Shown: piece by piece, positions 52,222 to 62,345 of the stretch
Numbering within the stretch: position 1 is the stretch's first letter
How the letters are laid out: the number at the start of each line of letters is the position of its first letter
Source of the DNA: Lewinellaceae bacterium
GTDB lineage: Bacteria > Bacteroidota > Bacteroidia > Chitinophagales > Saprospiraceae
Assembly (NCBI GenBank): GCA_024644235.1
Contig: JAHELJ010000010.1
Coordinates: 62,001-126,000 of the forward strand
Direction: 5' to 3'
Length of the DNA: 64,000 bases
Made by a program: the position numbers and the translations under genes
The notes under the pieces: generated by a model
Told to the model about the DNA's origin: nothing
Database searches by the model: none
The model's input: only the letters and a program-made list of their open reading frames with translations

Positions 52222-54837
52222 ATGAGTGAAGATCAAAAAGGTTCAAATGGTGCGGTGAATGTGCATTCCTTAGGCGGAATGTACCAAACGTATTTTCTTG
52301 ATTACGCTTCCTATGTGATTTTGGAGCGAGCTGTGCCAAGTATATATGATGGCTTGAAACCGGTGCAAAGACGCATCCTGCACAGTATGAGGGAGATGCA
52401 TGATGGTAGATATCACAAAGTTGCCAACATCATCGGCAATACCATGCAATACCATCCTCATGGTGATGCAGCTATTGGTGATGCACTTGTGAAATTAGGC
52501 CAGCGTGATTTGATGATCGATACTCAGGGTAACTGGGGAGATCCCCGTACCGGAGATTCAGCTGCAGCGTCGAGATATATTGAAGCCAGGCTCACTCCCT
52601 TTGCACTCGATGTGGCTTTCAATAAAGACATCACGGATTGGCAGATGTCATATGATGGCCGAAAGAATGAACCGATCCATCTTCCCATGAAATTCCCCCT
52701 GGTACTTGCACAGGGTGTAGAGGGTATCGCTGTTGGCTTATCGACAAAGATTTTACCTCACAATCTTGGAGAGCTGATCAAGGCATCCATTAAGGTTTTG
52801 GAAGACAAGAAATTTGTCCTTTATCCGGATTTCGATACTGGAGGTTCCATAGATGTAAGTGATTATAAGAATGGAAAAAGGGGTGGGAAGGTCATTGCCC
52901 GGGCCAAAATCATCAGGGATGGAAAGAACCAGCTGAAGGTCACAGAATTGCCGTATGGAGTGACTACCGCATCCCTGATTGATAGTATCGTCAAGGCAAA
53001 TGACAAAGGCAAAATCAAAATCAAAAGGGTGATCGACAACACTGCTAAGGATGTCGAGGTCATGATCGAATTGGCTTCCGGTGTGTCACCTGATTTGACA
53101 ATCGATGCCCTTTATGCTTTTACCTCATGTTCGGTCTCCATATCTCCAAATGCTTGTGTAATAGTCGATGAAAAGCCACAGTTTCTTGCCGTAAATGATA
53201 TTCTACGCATCTCTACCTTTCATACCAAAGACCTGCTCGGCAAGGAATTGGAGATCCAACTCGGTGAGATTGAGGGAAAATGGCACTTCGCAAGTTTGGA
53301 AAAAATCTTTATCCAAAACAGGGTTTACCATGAAATAGAAGAGTGCGAGACCTGGGAAGCCGTGATTAAGACTATAGATAAAGAGATGAGAAAATATGTC
53401 CTCGAACCGGGACAGAGGGTAAAATCCAAGGATTCCAGACTAAGGCTCCGCCATCCATTTACCGAAGAGGACATTATTCGACTGACAGAGATCAAGATCA
53501 AGAGAATTTCCAAATTCAATTCTTTTAAAGCAGATGAGATCATTTCACAGTTGGAAGAAGAACGGGCACAGGTACAGCATGATTTGAAGCATCTGACGGA
53601 GTATACCATACGTTTCTACGAAGACCTCTATGAGAAGTATGGTGTCAAACATGTACGCCGTACCGAGATCACCTCCTTTGAGAGCATCGATGTGGTGCAG
53701 GTAGCTGCCAACAACGTAAAGCTCTATGCTAACTACAAGGATGGGTTTATCGGCTGGGGCATTCGCAAAGATGATTTCATTCGTGAATGTTCTGATCTCG
53801 ATGATATCATTGCTTTTAAAAAGGATGGCACTTTCCGGGTGTCTCGGATCGATGAGAAGGTGTTTATGGGTAAATCGATGTTGCACGTGGATGTGTGGAA
53901 GAAAGGTGATGATCGTACTACATACAATCTGGTTTATCTCGATGGGAAAACAGGACGAGCCATGGTGAAACGATTTAACGTCAGCGCAGTGACCCGAGAA
54001 AGAGATTATGAGCTGACCACTGGTGCCAATGGTTCTAAGATTCTTTATCTAACAGCTAATCCCAATGGCGAATCTGAGACCATCAGGGTACAGCTCTCTC
54101 CAAGTTGCCGGGCAAAAAAGAAAATCTTTGACTTTGACTTTGCAAGCATTGATGTAAAAGGTAGAGGATCAAAGGGAAACATTCTCACAAGATATCCTGT
54201 AAGAAAAATTGTTCAGGTAGAACAAGGGCAGTCCACCTTAAAGGCCATTAAGATATGGATCGACGAAGTTAGTGGCCGACTCAATGGAGATGAGCGTGGA
54301 AGGTTCTTGGGCGAATTTGATGCGGAGGATTCCATTATAGCCGTTTATTCCAATGGAAATTACATACTCCATGCTGTGGATCCAACAACGAAAATTGATA
54401 CAGATCAGTTGGTGTATGTGGGACGATACACCCCCGATACACCTTTAGGGGTGATCCACTATGACGGCCATAAAGGATGGACAATGGTTAAGCGCTTTGT
54501 CCTGGAAACGTCCACGTTGAATGAACCTTTCTTAATCATATCCGATCATCCTAAATCAAAAATTCTGTTTGCCACAGCCGAGCCTGAGGTGAAACTTCGC
54601 TATTTCGTGATGTCAAAAAAGAAGAAAGTCTATCATGAAATTGAGCTAGATCAATTCATTGACCTCAAGGGATGGAAAGCGCTGGGCAACAAACTCACTG
54701 AAAAGGTTATCAAGGGCATCGAAGTCATCGAGGAGTCCGAATCGAACGAATCGTTCTCAGATTCGAACGACGAGAACCTGAAAGCAGGGGATACTGTTGA
54801 ATTCAACTTGGGTAATGGGCAGGGTAAGCTGTTATAG
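52222..54837 (+). CDS. parC: DNA topoisomerase IV subunit A (ParC/GyrA family)
   Basis: 871 residues. N-terminal breakage-reunion domain with DGLKPVQRRIL, YHPHGDAAIGDALV, and the catalytic Tyr in ASRYIEARL. A C-terminal beta-pinwheel follows, but without a canonical GyrA-box (Q-R-R-G-G-K-G), so it is ParC rather than GyrA. The position equal to E. coli ParC Ser80 is Ala, as is common in Bacteroidota. Relaxes and decatenates DNA with ParE, which is not in this window. Start ATG 52222 (MSEDQKG) is preferred over TTG at 52195, which lies in the putative promoter. Ends 4 bp before the convergent metalloprotease. Confidence 0.9.
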   Translation: MSEDQKGSNGAVNVHSLGGMYQTYFLDYASYVILERAVPSIYDGLKPVQRRILHSMREMHDGRYHKVANIIGNTMQYHPHGDAAIGDALVKLGQRDLMIDTQGNWGDPRTGDSAAASRYIEARLTPFALDVAFNKDITDWQMSYDGRKNEPIHLPMKFPLVLAQGVEGIAVGLSTKILPHNLGELIKASIKVLEDKKFVLYPDFDTGGSIDVSDYKNGKRGGKVIARAKIIRDGKNQLKVTELPYGVTTASLIDSIVKANDKGKIKIKRVIDNTAKDVEVMIELASGVSPDLTIDALYAFTSCSVSISPNACVIVDEKPQFLAVNDILRISTFHTKDLLGKELEIQLGEIEGKWHFASLEKIFIQNRVYHEIEECETWEAVIKTIDKEMRKYVLEPGQRVKSKDSRLRLRHPFTEEDIIRLTEIKIKRISKFNSFKADEIISQLEEERAQVQHDLKHLTEYTIRFYEDLYEKYGVKHVRRTEITSFESIDVVQVAANNVKLYANYKDGFIGWGIRKDDFIRECSDLDDIIAFKKDGTFRVSRIDEKVFMGKSMLHVDVWKKGDDRTTYNLVYLDGKTGRAMVKRFNVSAVTRERDYELTTGANGSKILYLTANPNGESETIRVQLSPSCRAKKKIFDFDFASIDVKGRGSKGNILTRYPVRKIVQVEQGQSTLKAIKIWIDEVSGRLNGDERGRFLGEFDAEDSIIAVYSNGNYILHAVDPTTKIDTDQLVYVGRYTPDTPLGVIHYDGHKGWTMVKRFVLETSTLNEPFLIISDHPKSKILFATAEPEVKLRYFVMSKKKKVYHEIELDQFIDLKGWKALGNKLTEKVIKGIEVIEESESNESFSDSNDENLKAGDTVEFNLGNGQGKLL

Positions 54838-54841
54838 AAAT

Positions 54842-57800
54842 TTATCTTATTACTGATAGAAGTCTGGAACCCACTTTCTGGTCTGATATGATCCGGACAA
54901 AATAAGATCCGGGAGGCAAATCAATTCTTATGCTGAAATGAGCGCTAGGAAATTGTTCTTCATCCCAAACTTTCCGACCATCCCATGTCCAGATTTCCGC
55001 TTTACTCACGATTATTTGGTCAAACCTAAAATGTAGTAGTCCTTCTGTTGGATTAGGAAATATATTCCAATGAGAGGGATCCAGATATTCTTTTGCTGAC
55101 ACTACTTCATCGGAAATGACAATTGCCAGTTCCTGGATTGGAAGCCAGCCACCTGTACCATCGATCAGGGTGAATGTGGCTCGATCAGCCAGAGTATCGG
55201 AGGCTGTATGTACATAGCTCAGCCTACCCATATTTATATCATGCTGACTGAATTGATTTCCCACTTCAAGTGGTTGCCCATTCAGTGCTAAGGTACCCCG
55301 CGATGGGATGTTCACAAGCGTGTAAATCAACTCCTGCGTAGAGGCGTCGTCATCGGTTGCCAGCAGAATCTCTTCGGATAGAGCGACTGTTTGATTGATA
55401 GGAACAATCAACGTATCAAGGTGCACTTGAACGGGAGGGGTTGGCGTGATCGAACCACAAAGTTCAAGCGACCAATCGTCAATAAGACCTCCTGCACCTA
55501 CCATACTGTCACTGACGACAAGAGTCCAATCACCAAGGATCTCTTCGCCGATCATCCGGCTGAGGCTATCTGTCGGCCGGAATACCTGGCCGGTAAAACT
55601 GGTTTGACAGGTGAAGGCCTGTGCAGATTCATCATCGAAACCCAAGCGGAATTGACGATTGGAAAAACCGCACTCGCCACTAATCATTTTTACGGACTGA
55701 CCTCCTGGACTCACTAATTCGAAGGTGAGATTATTAAAGGCCTCATGAAAGCCGGCAATGATCGGCACATTGACATCACTCACTGTGCCGGTTTGATCCA
55801 CACTGATCAGCGACTGGATGGTTGGGGTAGTAGATTGAGACAAACTTTGAGGGAGATCCTCAGCACTAAACAATTCGCATGATAGGTTGAGGGTGTGAAA
55901 AGTGTGGATGTCGGAATAGCTTCCCTCCCCACATACATTGGATGGTTGCAACCGCCAATAGTACAAGGTATTTTCTTCTAGTAGCGTATCAAAAGTAAAT
56001 TGATCTGAAAGAATACCAGATGAAGTAAATCCCGATTCAAATGCGGGATTAGGGGAAAGATCGATCTTGTAAGCTTCAGCCTGGTCACTGGCTAACCAGG
56101 AGAAAGTAGGACGAATGGTCAACCCTGAGCTTCCATTATCTGGCATCAACTCAGCTAGATCGGAGAAGTCACTTGACACCGCTTCCAATACAATCGTTCG
56201 AAAGGCAGTGTCAGCGCTAGAATGCGCTATAAAGAATTCTACTTGATAGACACCCGATTCGGTAACCGCCGAGGGGTCCAATTGAATCCCTAAGGAATCT
56301 CCCGACTGCATTCGTGACGGTAAATTGATGATGATATTTTCAGGGGCATTCGCTACACCTATGTCAAGGCTATCGACAAATCCTCCAACAGGAAATGTTT
56401 GAAGTTGTATTTCAATTTCTTCCGGCAAACAAACTCTCGCCAAATGCGGGGCGACATCCACACCAAAACCAGGTGCATCAGGCTCTAGTATAGTGATGTT
56501 CTGAGTGTTTACAGCAAAGAAAATATTGTCAGCGGCTTCGACCATTATTCGCACCCGGTCACCGGGCTGATTCGGGATTACAACAAATTCAGATCCATCA
56601 TTCGGTGTGTTTGATATAAGCGTATCTGAGAAAGTATTACCTCCGTTGGTCGACATGAGGATATGAACCAACTGGCAATTTACCGGAGCTTGATCGGTGT
56701 TGGCAACATCCCAAATAATTTCGACATATTCACCCGGTGACAGTGTGTCCGAATCATTAAATGAAACGACTTCGAAAGGGCCGGCAGCTTCGGTAGAACG
56801 AAAGGCGACTTCCGTCCATGCAACACCTCCACCCTCCGCTCGATTATCTCTGGCTGCAACCCTAAACGTCAATGGCCTGCTGTAGTCTGGAAGCACTTCC
56901 GTGTCGTCAAATGCATTATCAAGTATCTTGCTCATTGCCGGAAAAATTCTAGTTGGAGATGTTGTTGGCGCTGATGATCTGAAAAGCGGAGCAGTACCCT
57001 GTGGTTGTCCAAGAGGAGTATTAGCTCCTGCTCCAACACCTGCATCATATTGTTCCCAATTGAAGCTGAGTGTATCACCATCAACATCTTCACCCTTTGC
57101 AACCAATTTGAAGGGGGTGAGTATAGGTACAGCGAATCCATTCTCGTATGACGTCGACACGGTGGGCCGGTGGTTTAAAGTTGGAATCGCGTCAGCACAT
57201 GATTGCCCCCCTCCATTGATCAGGAAAGAACTGATGTCTACAATGGAATTGATATGATAATAAGGATCTGAATCAAACTGAATATTTTGATCACCGCAAG
57301 CTCCAGCATAAGACATAATCGTACTGCCACTGCCAGGTTCATAAGCGGTAGACGAACTAAATTGATCTTGTGAAACCGGAGGGCAATGGTTCCAGGTATG
57401 CCGGGCTCCAAATTGGTGTCCCAATTCATGGCAGACTATTCCAATATAGAAACGATCATTTGTGGAGATCTCACAGGAGGAGCCAAAGCCCTTGGTGCCA
57501 CTACAGACGGTTCCAATACCTCCGGAGGTACCAACGACCCCACCACAATTTGTGCCAAAGACATGGCCGACATCATAGGCATTTCCCGGCAACCGGGCAG
57601 TCAGGAAATTATTGTTTTCGAGCGCCATCTGCCCTGCATCGCCATTAGTAAATGGATCTGCCTGCGCATCCAGGAAAATGAGGCTGTCATTGTCTTCAAT
57701 AAGCTGAAGCCGGACAGCCACCTCTGATTCCAACAAGAAGTTGATTCTTGTCAAAGCTGTATTTATTGCACTCAAAGCACCTTCAATAGTGCCACCGTGT

Positions 57801-58435
57801 TTTTGGGCATATTCACCGGTACATGACAGGGCCAGTTCGAAGAGTTGTAAATCCACCGGCTCCATAGCCGACCTCTGAAAAGGAGAATTTACTGGTTCCA
57901 GGTCTATCCAGTCTTGTGCTGTAAAGGGGAGGATATGCTCATGTTTCACATAAGACTCCCTCAGTTCCGGATCTACTTTGTAGTCGCGAGTATAATAGGA
58001 AATATGGGTGAGTCGGTCAGAAGATCTTATGGCATCGATATAGATTTCTCCCAAATGCGATTCAAGTACCACATTCAGTCCATGCGTCGACAAGTCTGCT
58101 CTGCCTCGTAATGAAGCTTCTTTGTCATCAAAAAGGAGGTATGTCCGGATCATGGGATATCTGGACGCAAGTGATGGGTGCATGTTGCTGATTTTCTCGA
58201 CCTGCATCATTTTTGTGCTTCCGTCAGGCATGGGAATTTCCAAGTATCCTTCTGCTAGTGAATGAATCAACTCTTTGCGATCTAGTTGCCATACTTGAAA
58301 ATCCTGAGGTAGCATCAGTTCGCTCTCCAAATGCAGATCATTTAAAGCCAGGTCTGAAACAGGCTGCCAAGTCGTCTGGCCTACCAGGGTCTGCCATAGT
58401 ACCATGATCACCACCAATGGTTGAATAAATCTCAT
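54842..58435 (-). CDS. T9SS-secreted reprolysin-like metalloprotease
   Basis: 1197 residues with a signal peptide (IQPLVVIMVLWQTLVGQ). The reprolysin-like catalytic domain (about 195-410) has HELGHQFGARH (336-346), binding zinc through three His. Ig/Fn3-like modules follow, then a proprotein-convertase P-like domain (about 905-1040, GDWTLVVSDSMVGAGGLIDDW) and a cadherin-like region. The last 80 residues (WNIFPNPTEGLLHFRF ... PPGSYFVRII) are a type A T9SS sorting domain. Secreted protease; substrate unknown. Downstream of the large barrel gene, with 51 bp between them. Confidence 0.9.
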   Translation of the reverse strand: MRFIQPLVVIMVLWQTLVGQTTWQPVSDLALNDLHLESELMLPQDFQVWQLDRKELIHSLAEGYLEIPMPDGSTKMMQVEKISNMHPSLASRYPMIRTYLLFDDKEASLRGRADLSTHGLNVVLESHLGEIYIDAIRSSDRLTHISYYTRDYKVDPELRESYVKHEHILPFTAQDWIDLEPVNSPFQRSAMEPVDLQLFELALSCTGEYAQKHGGTIEGALSAINTALTRINFLLESEVAVRLQLIEDNDSLIFLDAQADPFTNGDAGQMALENNNFLTARLPGNAYDVGHVFGTNCGGVVGTSGGIGTVCSGTKGFGSSCEISTNDRFYIGIVCHELGHQFGARHTWNHCPPVSQDQFSSSTAYEPGSGSTIMSYAGACGDQNIQFDSDPYYHINSIVDISSFLINGGGQSCADAIPTLNHRPTVSTSYENGFAVPILTPFKLVAKGEDVDGDTLSFNWEQYDAGVGAGANTPLGQPQGTAPLFRSSAPTTSPTRIFPAMSKILDNAFDDTEVLPDYSRPLTFRVAARDNRAEGGGVAWTEVAFRSTEAAGPFEVVSFNDSDTLSPGEYVEIIWDVANTDQAPVNCQLVHILMSTNGGNTFSDTLISNTPNDGSEFVVIPNQPGDRVRIMVEAADNIFFAVNTQNITILEPDAPGFGVDVAPHLARVCLPEEIEIQLQTFPVGGFVDSLDIGVANAPENIIINLPSRMQSGDSLGIQLDPSAVTESGVYQVEFFIAHSSADTAFRTIVLEAVSSDFSDLAELMPDNGSSGLTIRPTFSWLASDQAEAYKIDLSPNPAFESGFTSSGILSDQFTFDTLLEENTLYYWRLQPSNVCGEGSYSDIHTFHTLNLSCELFSAEDLPQSLSQSTTPTIQSLISVDQTGTVSDVNVPIIAGFHEAFNNLTFELVSPGGQSVKMISGECGFSNRQFRLGFDDESAQAFTCQTSFTGQVFRPTDSLSRMIGEEILGDWTLVVSDSMVGAGGLIDDWSLELCGSITPTPPVQVHLDTLIVPINQTVALSEEILLATDDDASTQELIYTLVNIPSRGTLALNGQPLEVGNQFSQHDINMGRLSYVHTASDTLADRATFTLIDGTGGWLPIQELAIVISDEVVSAKEYLDPSHWNIFPNPTEGLLHFRFDQIIVSKAEIWTWDGRKVWDEEQFPSAHFSIRIDLPPGSYFVRIISDQKVGSRLLSVIR

Positions 58436-58486
58436 GGAGCTAAAATAAAATTAAGAACGAGGCGAAATCGTCAGGCAAGCGAAAAT

Positions 58487-61400
58487 TTAGAAGAATGCAC
58501 TGATTTGTGCCCTGGCTGTATGCACTGGCCGGACTGATCCCGACTTTCTTCCATCATAAGATATGTTCAATCTAATGTTGTTGACCAGGGTTCGATCATA
58601 GGAAACACCCCAGAGCCAATTGGTGCCGTCCTTAAGACCATCCAGCATCGCAAACTCCAAAGCTGTATTTCTGAGCCCGTCAAAGGAGATCAATACGAGG
58701 GATAGGTTGGCTCTCAATGATGAAGTAGATAGCCGATTGAAAACCGATTCCAACTTCAGATCATGAATCTTGGCAGTTTCGCCCATGTCACCGAGGCGGT
58801 TCTTACTGCTCGAGTACCGGTATTGACTTAAGAGACGAAAGGTGCTTCCTGGCTGCCAGGTGATTTCCGGTTTGTACTCCCAGGCAGCTATTTCAAAATC
58901 CTTTGAATTAAAACTTTCACTATCATGCTGATTATCCTCTCTTGTCACACTGAATACGCCACTCAACGTCTTACTCAAATTCACACGAGAACGTAGTATG
59001 TGGCGCCGTAGCGTTCTGCTCTCAAAGCCGGTAGTCAACGCAAGCCGGTTGCGAAAGTCGTTCCACTCCCACTGTATATCGTAAGCCGGATTTGTCCTAT
59101 TGAAATAAAGTACATTCCTGATCTGAGCACTCACCGAAACCAAGGAACTATCGGCGATATCCAGCTGAAAAGGACTCCAAATGCTGACGTCTGCACTCTC
59201 CAGATTCTTCCTCTCTATACGTACTGATCCCTGATCTGACCATTTTGCCAGCCATCCGGTCTTATTCTTCAGTCCCCGCCGTAAATCGATGTAATAGCTC
59301 TGATTGTAGAGGATATTATTCGTCGAAATAAACTCATCTGTAAGGATCGTTACCCTGATATACTCAGCCTGTTCCTGGAAAGGAGCAATTTCAAATTCGT
59401 TTACCTGCTGAAGGCCATCATCATTCAGATCAAGCCAGGTGTATACTCCTTTGCCGGGATCTACTTTCAGGTATTGAAAGGTTCTACGTGGTTCTTGACC
59501 CGAACTGATCTCGTAAATTGTCTGAGATCGAAATGCTCCCTCCCACAATGTAAGCTGATGATTGATCTTCGACAGGTAATTCAAGCCCTTTTTCTGGCCA
59601 TTATCAAAAGGTGGCCTGATCTCCAGATTGCGAATGGTCAAAATTCCCTCGAGGATTGATGCTTTTCCGGATTTCCAGCGACCAGAAAGGGAAAAATCAT
59701 CACCAATAGTGGCCAACTCAAATTCTTTGGTCACGGGAAGATAATCCCAGCGACGTTGCAGGGAAAGTTGGAGACTTAACTTTTCACTAGCTTCTTTTCG
59801 AATGTAAAATCTGGTAAGATCGTGGTAGAAACTTGCAGGGACAATCGTGTCAGTCTCGATTGTCCGCAGCTCATTTCGCTCTTGCTGAAGATATACTCCT
59901 ACAGTATAGGGACTATTTTTACCAAGTCGCTGTGAAATATCGAATTTGGGCCTGCTGAACGATCCGTTTAAGATGGGTGTATTCGTGGTCAGCGAATTGA
60001 ATTCTCCCGAGAATGAAAATATACCTGGAGTGTACCGCATTCGACTGACATGCTTATTGCCATCAAATACCGAACCTCGAAAAAGACCAGAGTAACGATA
60101 TCTGAATTCAAATACTCCGGGCTTTACCAAACCGATGGAACCATTGGCAAAGTGCTCGGCTCTTCTATCAGTCAAATCGATATTCCAATCACGATCAAAT
60201 TCAGCATTTCGGTAAGGATTGATAATCTGAAAGGTAGAAGATGAGTACTCATGGCTGAGTGTAGTTTCCATTCGCCAGCCGCTGATCGAATCAGCAGTGG
60301 GCTTTAACATAATGGTTTGTTCAAGCTCATTCAAAAAAGCGATGCCCATGTCATCATCGCTATCCAGATCAGAAAAACGGTTAAGGTCTAAACGGCTAAC
60401 GGCAATTTCAGATCGAGCCCGACTTGTTGACCCCAGTTCCATCTCGCCACTCAAACTGAACATCTGTTGTTGCTTAGGTGCTACCAATTGAACAATGGGA
60501 TCGTGGGTGCCAGCAGGAGCACCAGTCAAGAGATCCGGTGCCACCCAGGCAAACACTACTCCGTTTGCATCAGCATCGACCTGGATGTAGTTTCCACGGC
60601 CCTGGCCAACGGAGGTAAACTTAGCGGTGTATCGGGCTCGATTGGGATTGGTGCTGCGCCTCAGGACGTCTGAATACCCTAGTGTATCGAGCAATTCGTA
60701 CATTACAATATTGGGGTCAAATCCATCCTCTCTGAGGCGGATTGAGGAGGTAAAAGATGCTTCCCGGTTATCTCCAATTTCTGAGAGAAATCTTTTGTCT
60801 TCAGGGGCGAGATTAAGCAGGCCCGAAGTTAGGGTTCCATCTTGTTCGCTATAGGCATTGAATTGCAGCGAAAATTTTTCACTTTCATATGCAATTTCTC
60901 CTGTGTATACTGATCGATTGTAGTTTTGATCAGAGTATTCATACTCTGCTATGATGCGGCTATCTTTTGTAATAATTCGATTGGCAGTAAAGACAATTTC
61001 ACCGGCATTGTAATCAATCACATAGTCATGCTCAAGGCCCCTGGAAAGAAGAGTTCCGTCAACAAAGATTTTTTCGGTCCCTGCTAAAACTATTATGAAC
61101 CTTTCGCCTTCAGTACCACGCAGCCGGTATGGCCCCTGATTACCTTCCAGACCTCTGATATTGATTCGGGCAAATTTTCCTTTAGACCCGCCAATTCCAA
61201 AAGAAGTGCGGATATTTTTACCCTCGCCAAGTGACGAAATGTTGGTGAGAGCAGCACCTTGGGTCTTCTTGAAATAATTCATGAAATGCGAAGCCGGTCT
61301 TCTCATCTCAAAATCGCCTCCTACCAGAGTGTTGTTTTTTCTTCTTAGTTGAATGAAGATTCTGTCGAATTCCTGGAGCTGTTGGGTATTGCCGTCAGGT

Positions 61401-61993
61401 TGAAGAGGAATACTATTGTCAGACAATGCTGCAAGAATTTCAATATCATCGCCAAGAGGGCCTGACATTCGAAGGTCGAAGTTGGAGTTCAATACCAGAT
61501 CTTGTCTATTGCCTGCCGAAAGGCCTCGGGAAAAGTTGCCATCCACCTGCAGGCCACTTTGACTGATGATAGGTTGTGGGGTATCAAAAGGATCAAATCG
61601 AATGCCATCAAGGGCTCTTTCTTCGCCGTCGAGATATATTGTGGAATCGAAGTGACTGGCAGAAGCTGTAAGATTGTATGGCAAAACACGGAACCTTAGC
61701 AAGAACGAGAGGCTGTCAGAAGAGGTTCTAAGGACAGAGCTATCTGACCAGATGAAGTAATGATCTTCGATGATGTAGTCTTGATGATAGAGGGCTTGCT
61801 GCTGATGACTCAGGGGTAGAATCGTATCGCTTCCCGGAACTGGAGTAAGCGTCGATAGATAGAATGAATCAAGTTGATTGTGGACCAGGACCGTGCGGAT
61901 ATTGGAAAGAGAATCTGACTGGCCCCAAGCAGTATGAGGAAGAATCGTTAAATGCAGCGATGCCAGGAGGATCTGTGTCCAAGACAGATTCAT
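58487..61993 (-). CDS. Large predicted outer-membrane beta-barrel protein, function unknown
   Basis: 1168 residues with a signal peptide (LSWTQILLASLHLTILPHTAWGQ). Alternating beta strands run through most of the protein, ending in ISAFF (typical barrel end). A recognisable internal phrase, VDGTLLSRGLEHDYVIDYNA then EIVFTANRIITKDSRIIAEYEYSD, recurs in unnamed Bacteroidota OM proteins and distantly recalls the large barrels of T9SS (SprA-like); I do not claim SprA. No plug domain or TonB box is seen. Same strand and just upstream of the T9SS metalloprotease gene, so joint expression is likely. Confidence 0.65.
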   Translation of the reverse strand: MNLSWTQILLASLHLTILPHTAWGQSDSLSNIRTVLVHNQLDSFYLSTLTPVPGSDTILPLSHQQQALYHQDYIIEDHYFIWSDSSVLRTSSDSLSFLLRFRVLPYNLTASASHFDSTIYLDGEERALDGIRFDPFDTPQPIISQSGLQVDGNFSRGLSAGNRQDLVLNSNFDLRMSGPLGDDIEILAALSDNSIPLQPDGNTQQLQEFDRIFIQLRRKNNTLVGGDFEMRRPASHFMNYFKKTQGAALTNISSLGEGKNIRTSFGIGGSKGKFARINIRGLEGNQGPYRLRGTEGERFIIVLAGTEKIFVDGTLLSRGLEHDYVIDYNAGEIVFTANRIITKDSRIIAEYEYSDQNYNRSVYTGEIAYESEKFSLQFNAYSEQDGTLTSGLLNLAPEDKRFLSEIGDNREASFTSSIRLREDGFDPNIVMYELLDTLGYSDVLRRSTNPNRARYTAKFTSVGQGRGNYIQVDADANGVVFAWVAPDLLTGAPAGTHDPIVQLVAPKQQQMFSLSGEMELGSTSRARSEIAVSRLDLNRFSDLDSDDDMGIAFLNELEQTIMLKPTADSISGWRMETTLSHEYSSSTFQIINPYRNAEFDRDWNIDLTDRRAEHFANGSIGLVKPGVFEFRYRYSGLFRGSVFDGNKHVSRMRYTPGIFSFSGEFNSLTTNTPILNGSFSRPKFDISQRLGKNSPYTVGVYLQQERNELRTIETDTIVPASFYHDLTRFYIRKEASEKLSLQLSLQRRWDYLPVTKEFELATIGDDFSLSGRWKSGKASILEGILTIRNLEIRPPFDNGQKKGLNYLSKINHQLTLWEGAFRSQTIYEISSGQEPRRTFQYLKVDPGKGVYTWLDLNDDGLQQVNEFEIAPFQEQAEYIRVTILTDEFISTNNILYNQSYYIDLRRGLKNKTGWLAKWSDQGSVRIERKNLESADVSIWSPFQLDIADSSLVSVSAQIRNVLYFNRTNPAYDIQWEWNDFRNRLALTTGFESRTLRRHILRSRVNLSKTLSGVFSVTREDNQHDSESFNSKDFEIAAWEYKPEITWQPGSTFRLLSQYRYSSSKNRLGDMGETAKIHDLKLESVFNRLSTSSLRANLSLVLISFDGLRNTALEFAMLDGLKDGTNWLWGVSYDRTLVNNIRLNISYDGRKSGSVRPVHTARAQISAFF

Positions 61994-62345
61994 GCCAATA
62001 ACTTAGTGATTTTCAGGCTAAAAGACTGAGTCCTTGCAGTATTCACAACGTTGTTTCGTCCAGCGATGTTTTGAAGCTCTGAAATCAGCCTTCACACATC
62101 CATTTTTATGCTGTTGTCCTGATTGTCTTGCCGATGTACTGATACCATCCCTGTAAATTCGTGCGACCCTTACGAAGCAATTGAATTGGGGGGGTGAAAA
62201 AGCTTGAAATAATACCCTTCTTTATGATAGCGATAATGTTAAATATTAGATTATTTTTACATAAGTAATGAAAATGGCATTCAAATTGCTGTAAACCTTA
62301 ATGTATTAATTAAAACTTTCTCATATCTCGCTGAAAACAAAGCAA
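61994..62345 (+). other. 352-bp AT-rich gap upstream of the response-regulator gene
   Basis: No supported gene. Contains a seven-G tract (62188-62194) in an otherwise AT-rich region and several short AT-rich palindromic stretches. No exact TAnnTTTG is seen. Divergent promoters for the barrel gene and the response-regulator gene must lie here. Confidence 0.5.
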
